From contig DSDR01000084.1 in assembly GCA_011048645.1 (NCBI GenBank), positions 1 through 11,805 on the forward strand: a stretch of 11,805 bases of DNA, read 5' to 3'. Numbering within the stretch: position 1 is the stretch's first letter; each line of letters opens with the position of its first letter. Shown in pieces: positions 7,534-11,805 of this stretch. The stretch is from Phycisphaerales bacterium (lineage in GTDB: Bacteria; Planctomycetota; Phycisphaerae; Sedimentisphaerales; Anaerohalosphaeraceae). The translations under genes and the position numbers were made by a program. The notes under the pieces were generated by a model. It searched no databases, was not told where the DNA came from, and worked only from the letters and a program-made list of their open reading frames with translations.

Positions 7534-8336
7534 AAAAACAAATATTGACGGGGCTGTTGATTTTGGCGATCGTGTGCCTGGGACAAAGCGTGAGGGCGGA
7601 AGGCCGCATCCTGATTTATACGCGAAACAGCGAAGGTTACATCCACGACAACATCCCCGCCAGCGTCGAATGTCTCAAAGCCATTTGCCGGACAAACGGC
7701 TGGACGTTTGAGACCACGGCGATTGACGATTCATCCATTTTCAATGACGCGGAAAAAATCGCCTCGTTTGACGTGCTGGTCTTTGCCAATACCAACAACG
7801 ACGCCTTTGATAACGATGACCAGCGCGCCGTCTTTCAAAACTACATCCGCAACGGCGGGGCGTTCGTCGGCATTCACTCGGCCTGCGGTTCTGAGCGCAA
7901 CTGGCCGTGGTTCTGGGCGAATCTCGGCGGTAAGTTCGTGCGCCATCCTCCGCTTCAGCAATTTGACGTCAAAGTCATCGACAAAGACCACCGTTCCACT
8001 GCCCACTTGCCGCAGATATGGCACTGGGAAGATGAGTTCTACTATATGAATGAATTGAATCCCGGCATCAAGGTCCTGCTGGCCGGCGACCTGCGCACGG
8101 TCGATGACAATCAGAAAGACCGTTATCCCGGCCGCACCTTCGGCGACTATTTTCCGCTGGCCTGGTGTCAGGAATTTGACGGCGGACGCCAGTGGTACAC
8201 GGCCTTAGGGCATAAAATTGAACATTACCGGGATCCGAACTTCATTAAACACCTTGAAGGCGGCATCCGCTGGGCTTTGGGCATTGAGTCGGCTCAAAAC
8301 CAGACAAAACAAAATAATGAAAAACAAGGCGATTGA
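7530..8336 (+). CDS. Exported ThuA-like protein
   Basis: A 268-residue protein with an N-terminal signal (MKKQ, then hydrophobic 6-19, cleavage near VRA/EG at 23). The rest matches the ThuA-like, class I glutamine amidotransferase-like fold. The first strand is GRILIYTRNSEGYIHD (25-40), the core is NGGAFVGIHSACGS (108-121), and the closing signature is ALGHKIEHYRDPNF followed by GGIRWALG (225-251). ThuA relatives are linked to trehalose and other sugar metabolism and often neighbour Gfo/Idh/MocA oxidoreductases, as here. A nucleophilic Cys119 in SACGS is present, though ThuA proteins are not known amidotransferases. AAGGTG lies five bases before the ATG, which overlaps the upstream stop. The last 15 residues are polar and Gln/Asn-rich. 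Confidence 0.87.
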   Translation: MKKQILTGLLILAIVCLGQSVRAEGRILIYTRNSEGYIHDNIPASVECLKAICRTNGWTFETTAIDDSSIFNDAEKIASFDVLVFANTNNDAFDNDDQRAVFQNYIRNGGAFVGIHSACGSERNWPWFWANLGGKFVRHPPLQQFDVKVIDKDHRSTAHLPQIWHWEDEFYYMNELNPGIKVLLAGDLRTVDDNQKDRYPGRTFGDYFPLAWCQEFDGGRQWYTALGHKIEHYRDPNFIKHLEGGIRWALGIESAQNQTKQNNEKQGD

Positions 8337-8381
8337 AATGTTATACACAGAATAAAATAAGGTTAAAATTGAGGCGTGAGT

Positions 8382-9254
8382 ATGAGAAAGGCATTTACTT
8401 TAATTGAGTTGCTGGTAGTGATCGCCATTATTGCGTTACTCCTGTCAATCATTGTGCCTTCCCTTCGGCTGGCAAAAATGAAGGCCTCCTCGGTGGTGTG
8501 CATGACCAACACCAAGAATATGTCGTTGGCGTGGTACAGCTATCAAGCCGATAACAACGGTCGGATTATGAGTGCTCAGATGGACGCTCGTGAAGAAAAC
8601 GGTACCTATGTCGGATGGATCGGCGCTCCTTTTCGCAGTACTCCCGGCGATCTTGCCAATACGGCGGTCAATACCCCGCCGATAACAGAAGAAGATGCGA
8701 TTCGGGGCATTCAGCAGGGGCGTCTGCATGAATATCTCAAGTCGCCGCAATCCTACAAGTGTCCCGGCGATACCATTCGAAAAAGCGTTTATGATCAAGT
8801 GACGCCTTATGTGTCCTATTCCCTGTCGCGGGCACTTTATTGGACGACGAATCGCAGCTCTCAATTTTACAATCAGCAAATTCGTGCTTTTGGTGAAATC
8901 ACGTCGCCTTCGACACGTTATGTGTTTGTGGAAGTGGCGCAAGAACGTAACTGGAATCAATCCGGCTGGTTTTCCTTTGGCGCTCCAGAGTATTACGGCC
9001 AGGCGACCGGGCACAACCGTCCCGGCGGTTGGGGATGGTGGGACCCGTTGGCGATCAATCATGGCGACAGCAGTATTATCGGTTATACCGACGGTCACGC
9101 CGAGACACGGCGATGGCAGGACCCGTTTACGCGGGAAAGGGTGGAGAAGCTCAGCCGAACGGGTGTGGCGATGTACAATGTAGAATTTCCACCGGACGGT
9201 CAGACCGCGGATATTGAATACATGGCTCGCGGTTGGGCCTATCGCTATCGGTAA
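8382..9254 (+). CDS. Prepilin-type pseudopilin-like protein with H-X9-DG domain
   Basis: A 290-residue protein beginning MRKAFTLIELLVVIAIIALL, a textbook type IV prepilin/type II pseudopilin leader. Prepilin peptidase would cut after Ala4, leaving Phe at +1 and Glu9 at +5. The hydrophobic helix runs to about residue 26. Near the C-terminus His227 is followed by nine residues and DG (237-238), the H-X9-DG signature of prepilin-processing-associated proteins. These are expanded in Planctomycetota and Lentisphaerota. The protein should be anchored in the inner membrane or assembled in a pseudopilus, with its large domain in the periplasm. The ATG at 8382 has GAGG seven bases upstream; a GTG two codons earlier is too close to it. 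Its job in this locus is unknown; glycan binding or secretion is a guess. Confidence 0.9.
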   Translation: MRKAFTLIELLVVIAIIALLLSIIVPSLRLAKMKASSVVCMTNTKNMSLAWYSYQADNNGRIMSAQMDAREENGTYVGWIGAPFRSTPGDLANTAVNTPPITEEDAIRGIQQGRLHEYLKSPQSYKCPGDTIRKSVYDQVTPYVSYSLSRALYWTTNRSSQFYNQQIRAFGEITSPSTRYVFVEVAQERNWNQSGWFSFGAPEYYGQATGHNRPGGWGWWDPLAINHGDSSIIGYTDGHAETRRWQDPFTRERVEKLSRTGVAMYNVEFPPDGQTADIEYMARGWAYRYR

Positions 9255-9355
9255 TAGCATGGATATCAATAGGTCGAAAGGGAACAGAGTTGACGAAAAT
9301 GACCGTGTTTTTTTGGAAACGAACAAAAAATGTATCCTGAATTAAGGGAAGTATT

Positions 9356-10747
9356 ATGAAACGAAGAGAATTTTTGAAAGGCTCTGTTGCTGCGGCGACG
9401 GGTGTATTTGGAATGCCGACACTGGTGTCGTCGGTCGCCGTGGCCAAGGCGCCGTCTTCGCCCAACGACAAGATTAACATTGCCCAGATCGGTTGCGGGC
9501 GTATTGCCAGAGCTATGGATTTGCCCGGTGTGCTGCGGCATGATTTGTGCCGCGTTGTCGCGACAGCGGATGTGGATATCAAACGCGCCCGCGACGGCAA
9601 GAGACTAATTGAGGATTTCTATGAGAGACGAAAAGGCAATCGCGGCTATGTCGATGTCAAAGTCTATCAGGACTATCGCGAAATGCTGCGTGATGAAAGC
9701 ATTGACGCCGTCGTCATCTCAACGCCCGACCACTGGCACGCCCGTCCGACTGCCGAAGCGGCGCTGCTGGGCAAAGACGTCTTTTTACAGAAACCCGCCG
9801 CGCTGACGATTGCCGAAGGTCGGATGATGAGCGACATCGTCAATCGCACCGGCTGTGTCTTTCAACTGGGCAGCCAGCAGCGCGCGATCAGTCCCTGGCC
9901 TCAATTCAAATGGGTCTGCGAGCTGGTGCGCAACGGCGCCATCGGACAGGTCAAACATATCGAAATCGGCCTGCCCACCGATCCGTCCGGCAGAAACTGG
10001 CCTGAAATGCCCGTCCCGGAAAACCTCAACTACGACATGTGGCTGGGTTCAACGCCTGTTGAGCCGTACACCGAAAACCGCGTCCACCCGCAGAACGGGT
10101 ATGGGCGTCCCGGCTGGCTGCGCATTGAGGCTTACGGCGCCGGAATGATCACCGGCTGGGGCACGCACCACGTCGATACCGCGCATTGGGGAATGGGGAC
10201 CGAATATACCGGTCCTGTAGAGATTGAAGGAACTGCCGAGTTCCCCGAATCCGGTTTGTGGGATGTCCACGGTCCTTATGATATACGCAGCAAATACGCC
10301 AACGGCGTTACGATGCACATCAGCGACAAGCACCCCAACGGCGTCCGGTTCATCGGCGAAGAGGGCTGGATCTTTGTGTCGCGCGGCAGCGCCGGCGTGA
10401 CGGCCTCCGACCCGACTTCCGGCGACCCCAATACCGAGGCGCTGCGCGTCAGCGACCCGAAGATTCTCCAGATGGAAATCGGCTCCGATGGCATTCATCT
10501 GTACGAATGCCCCGACATTCATCTGGACTGGCTTCGCTGTATCCGAACCCGACGCCAGGCGGTCGTGCCGGTTGAGGTGGCTCATCGCTCGTGCAGTGCC
10601 TGTTTGATCTATCATATGGCGATGAAATTGCCCGGAACACTTCATTGGGATCCGCGCAAAGAGCGATTCGTTGACAACGATCAGGCCAATGCGATGCTCT
10701 CACGTCCTCAGCGGGCGCCTTATGGTCTGGAGTATATGCGAATATAA
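9356..10747 (+). CDS. Tat-exported Gfo/Idh/MocA-family oxidoreductase
   Basis: A 463-residue NAD(P)-dependent oxidoreductase with a twin-arginine signal (MKRREFLKG, Arg3-Arg4, then hydrophobic 11-30 ending VAVAKA). The Rossmann domain shows GCGRIA (46-51) and the STPDHWHA turn (122-129). The family's catalytic EKP appears as QKP (145-147), keeping the lysine. The second domain has GWGTHHVDTAHWGMG (267-281), with His271/His272 and Asp274 placed for sugar binding. Tat export implies folding with bound cofactor before secretion to the periplasm, as in glucose-fructose oxidoreductase. Likely substrates are sugars or inositol-like polyols, perhaps via 3-keto intermediates; the exact one is unknown. 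AAGGGAAG precedes the ATG. A terminator follows, making it the likely last gene of the locus. Confidence 0.92.
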   Translation: MKRREFLKGSVAAATGVFGMPTLVSSVAVAKAPSSPNDKINIAQIGCGRIARAMDLPGVLRHDLCRVVATADVDIKRARDGKRLIEDFYERRKGNRGYVDVKVYQDYREMLRDESIDAVVISTPDHWHARPTAEAALLGKDVFLQKPAALTIAEGRMMSDIVNRTGCVFQLGSQQRAISPWPQFKWVCELVRNGAIGQVKHIEIGLPTDPSGRNWPEMPVPENLNYDMWLGSTPVEPYTENRVHPQNGYGRPGWLRIEAYGAGMITGWGTHHVDTAHWGMGTEYTGPVEIEGTAEFPESGLWDVHGPYDIRSKYANGVTMHISDKHPNGVRFIGEEGWIFVSRGSAGVTASDPTSGDPNTEALRVSDPKILQMEIGSDGIHLYECPDIHLDWLRCIRTRRQAVVPVEVAHRSCSACLIYHMAMKLPGTLHWDPRKERFVDNDQANAMLSRPQRAPYGLEYMRI

Positions 10748-10786
10748 ATGCTCGACTGCCTCGAAGACGGACAATATATTTTTCAA

Positions 10787-10820
10787 GCTCGTTTCGGTTT
10801 TACCCAAACGGGCTTTTTTT
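10787..10820 (+). terminator. Rho-independent terminator after the oxidoreductase gene
   Basis: GCTCGTTT (10787-10794) pairs with AAACGGGC (10806-10813) with one G-T pair. A C-C mismatch and an inner GGT-TTT-ACC extend the hairpin. Seven T residues (10814-10820) follow. It begins 40 bases after the stop codon and separates the locus from the tRNA gene. Confidence 0.88.
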
Positions 10821-10831
10821 ACGGCAGGGGC

Positions 10832-10860
10832 TTGCAACGCCGTGCGGTATCCGGTAGAAT
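10832..10860 (+). promoter_or_regulatory. Promoter of the tRNA-Ser gene
   Basis: TTGCAA (10832-10837) and TAGAAT (10855-10860) are separated by exactly 17 bases, a good sigma-70 match. It lies just after the upstream terminator and about 51 bases before the mature tRNA 5' end. Confidence 0.65.
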
Positions 10861-10911
10861 ACGCCGTCTTTGGCAGTTCCGGGCGGTTCGGGCCGTATGG
10901 AACTCAACAGT

Positions 10912-10998
10912 GGAGAGGTGTCGGAGTGGCTTATCGAGCTGGTTTCGAAAACCAGTGTGCGCGTCAGCGCACCGGGGGTTCGAATCCCCCCCTCTCCG
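10912..10998 (+). tRNA. tRNA-Ser (anticodon CGA)
   Basis: An 87-base class II tRNA that decodes UCG. The acceptor stem GGAGAGG (10912-10918) pairs with CCTCTCC (10991-10997), and the discriminator is G. The D stem is TCG/CGA. The anticodon stem CTGGT/ACCAG encloses loop TTCGAAA, giving anticodon CGA at 10946-10948. The long variable arm GTGCGC-GTCA-GCGCAC is diagnostic for Ser, Leu or Tyr. The T arm is GGGGG-TTCGAAT-CCCCC. The 3' CCA is not encoded, so a CCA-adding enzyme is required. Seven T residues start at 11000 and may help end the transcript. Confidence 0.97.
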
Positions 10999-11010
10999 GT
11001 TTTTTTAGCC

Positions 11011-11048
11011 CAAAAATTCTGTTTTTAGTCTAAAAACGCAGATTTTTG
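11011..11048. repeat. AT-rich imperfect inverted repeat downstream of the tRNA
   Basis: The left arm 11011-11028 (CAAAAATTCTGTTTTTAG) and right arm 11030-11048 are reverse complements, apart from one extra T on the left and an extra CG on the right. They enclose a single-base centre. A C and five T residues follow, so it could act as a weak terminator for the tRNA transcript. It could also be a remnant of an element end. Confidence 0.5.
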
Positions 11049-11106
11049 CTTTTTATCCCTCTGTTATCCATTATCTAAAATACTCCAAAAAATTTCATAT
11101 TTTTCC

Positions 11107-11141
11107 AAAAAAATGCGCAAAAAATGCGCAAACTTTTTTTT
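11107..11141 (+). terminator. Candidate terminator or binding site: paired TGCGCA palindromes
   Basis: Two TGCGCA palindromes (11114-11119 and 11125-11130) are spaced 11 bases apart with AAAAA between them. A7 precedes and AAC plus T8 follow. Folded, TGCGCA-AAAAA-TGCGCA makes a 6-bp hairpin ahead of a T run, like an intrinsic terminator. The one-helical-turn spacing also suits a dimeric protein site. The roughly 240 bases from the tRNA to the next start codon otherwise hold no gene that I can see. Confidence 0.4.
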
Positions 11142-11152
11142 CCGGGCTTTAC

Positions 11153-11403
11153 TGTAGTTGTATTGCCTCAGTTGGAATTGGACAAATCCTTAAAAAGTGT
11201 TATTCTTTTGTGGACATTTTTGAAGGGGATTTGGTATGAGTAAGCAGCGTAGGCGGTTTGAGGCGGCAGAAAAGGTGAAAATCATTCGGGAACATCTTCT
11301 TGACAAGCAGCCGCTGTCCGAGGTATGCGAGCGGCAGGCGATCATCGCCTATTGGCACGACCATCCGCTGGACGGCTATCGACGGTTGACTTATGTCCTG
11401 ACT
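11153..11403 (+). mobile_element. Remnant of an IS3-family insertion sequence
   Basis: The transposase remnant starts at 11236. The 83 bases before it look like an IS3-type left end, beginning near TGTAGTTGTATTGCC (11153) with GTTGGA and GGACA blocks. The left boundary is a guess from the TG start. No matching right terminal repeat is visible, so the element is broken by internal and right-end deletion. Confidence 0.45.
11236..11403 (+). pseudogene. IS3 transposase remnant (orfA start fused to internal orfB piece)
   Basis: The first 31 or so residues (MSKQRRRFEAAEKVKIIREH, then LLDKQPLSEVCE) match the helix-turn-helix start of IS3 OrfA proteins. The next residues, RQAIIAYWHDHPLDGYRRLT (positions 11329-11388), match a block normally inside OrfB, ahead of the DDE integrase core. 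The remainder of orfA and the start of orfB are therefore missing, and the junction is in frame. All catalytic Asp/Glu residues are absent, so it cannot be active. GAAGGGGA sits six bases before the ATG, so the piece could still be translated. After about 11403 the IS3 likeness ends and the frame runs on into unrelated sequence. Confidence 0.7.
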
Positions 11404-11479
11404 TCAACATTGGGACACCCAGTCAGTAAAGCAGGTCGTAGAGCTGTTGCTGTTCGGGGTCCATCCGGAGTTGTTTTCG

Positions 11480-11805
11480 GTGCTTCTCTGGGGCTTTCCG
11501 CAACAGGAACTAATTATCCGCATGGGGATTTTGACCTGACATGGCAAAAACTGATTATGTATGACGAGCATACGTGGAGGGCAAACAACAGTCTATCCCA
11601 ACCGGATAGTGATTTTGCCGTTCAGTAAACGGCTTACAAACAGCAGTTTGCGTTGGATGGTGCAAGAATGACTGATCAGTTAAAGGCCGGCGCGGTTGCC
11701 GGTATGCATCAATCCAACACCCATACAATCGATGTGTTTAGGGTGTAACCAGCCGAGCGCGCCAGTATAACGTCCTATAAATACGGTTCTTCCACAGAAT
11801 TTGTG
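11480..11805 (+). pseudogene. Decayed fragment resembling a GH38-type alpha-mannosidase
   Basis: In the frame continuing from the transposase remnant, residues read YPHGDFDLTWQKLIMYDEHT and then WRANNSLSQPDSD. After a TAA at 11626 the same frame reads TAYKQQFALDGARMTDQL, then THTIDVFRV before a second TAA at 11746. The order (YP..DFD.W, YDEHTW, PDSD, K..FALDGAR, VF) recalls the middle of large GH38-like alpha-mannosidases of PVC and Bacteroidota bacteria. This is a recognition by memory, not a search. No start, active-site domain or ribosome site of its own is present. It is broken by two stops, cut at its 5' end near the insertion sequence and by the window edge. Other large glycosidases cannot be excluded. 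Confidence 0.42.

Noticed and set aside
9290..9295. TTGACG as a possible -35 box for the oxidoreductase gene
   Set aside because: No acceptable -10 box lies 15-19 bases downstream; read-through from the upstream genes is the simpler explanation.
8445..9326. A 293-codon minus-strand open frame opposite the pseudopilin gene
   Set aside because: The plus strand has a perfect prepilin leader, ribosome site and H-X9-DG motif; the antisense translation shows no domain.
10049..10645. A 198-codon minus-strand open frame inside the oxidoreductase gene
   Set aside because: It lies fully within a convincing Gfo/Idh/MocA gene and has no recognisable motif.
11423..11509. A short minus-strand reading (about 28 codons, containing MDPEQQQLYDLLY) between the transposase remnant and the glycosidase-like fragment
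   Set aside because: It reads like natural protein but has a stop directly upstream, no start and no recognised family; too short to call.
1..11805. CRISPR arrays, phage genes, toxin-antitoxin pairs or defence systems
   Set aside because: No regularly spaced repeats were seen, and no product resembles these systems; the only mobile DNA is the IS3 remnant.

Overview
The window looks like chromosomal DNA from a PVC-group bacterium, most likely Planctomycetota (Phycisphaerae-like), with Lentisphaerota as the alternative. This is inferred from gene content: a prepilin-type protein with the H-X9-DG signature, a Tat-exported Gfo/Idh/MocA oxidoreductase, ThuA-like and DUF6807 ('PmoA') proteins, a URO-D-fold protein in a sugar-type locus, and an IS3-type transposase remnant. 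No 16S or other decisive marker is present.

Layout. Positions 1-4039 (minus strand) carry a compact housekeeping operon, read right to left: a six-segment membrane protein of unknown function, tmk (thymidylate kinase), holB (DNA polymerase III delta'), a PSP1/RicT-like protein, and the first 44 codons of metG. Genes overlap or nearly abut (ATGA overlap, 16-nt overlap, 6-nt gap). The order tmk-holB-PSP1-metG resembles the tmk...holB-yaaT...metS cluster of Bacillus.

Positions 4183-10820 form an accessory catabolic locus. An AraC-family regulator (minus) is divergent from a plus-strand run: URO-D-like protein, DUF6807 protein, ThuA-like protein, pseudopilin-like H-X9-DG protein and Tat-exported Gfo/Idh/MocA oxidoreductase. 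The first three are joined by ATGA start/stop overlaps. I saw no terminator until a strong one just after the oxidoreductase. The shared intergenic region holds back-to-back TATAAT boxes in one palindrome and an 18-bp inverted repeat over the regulator's -35 box. The simplest reading is inducible uptake or breakdown of a carbohydrate or sugar-like compound, with several steps outside the cytoplasm; the substrate cannot be read from sequence.

Positions 10832-11805 hold a tRNA-Ser(CGA) with its own promoter, then an AT-rich stretch with two hairpins. The window ends in decayed DNA: the start of an IS3 orfA fused in frame to a piece of orfB, running into a stop-interrupted fragment resembling part of a GH38-type alpha-mannosidase. 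This is a typical tRNA-adjacent insertion and decay zone.
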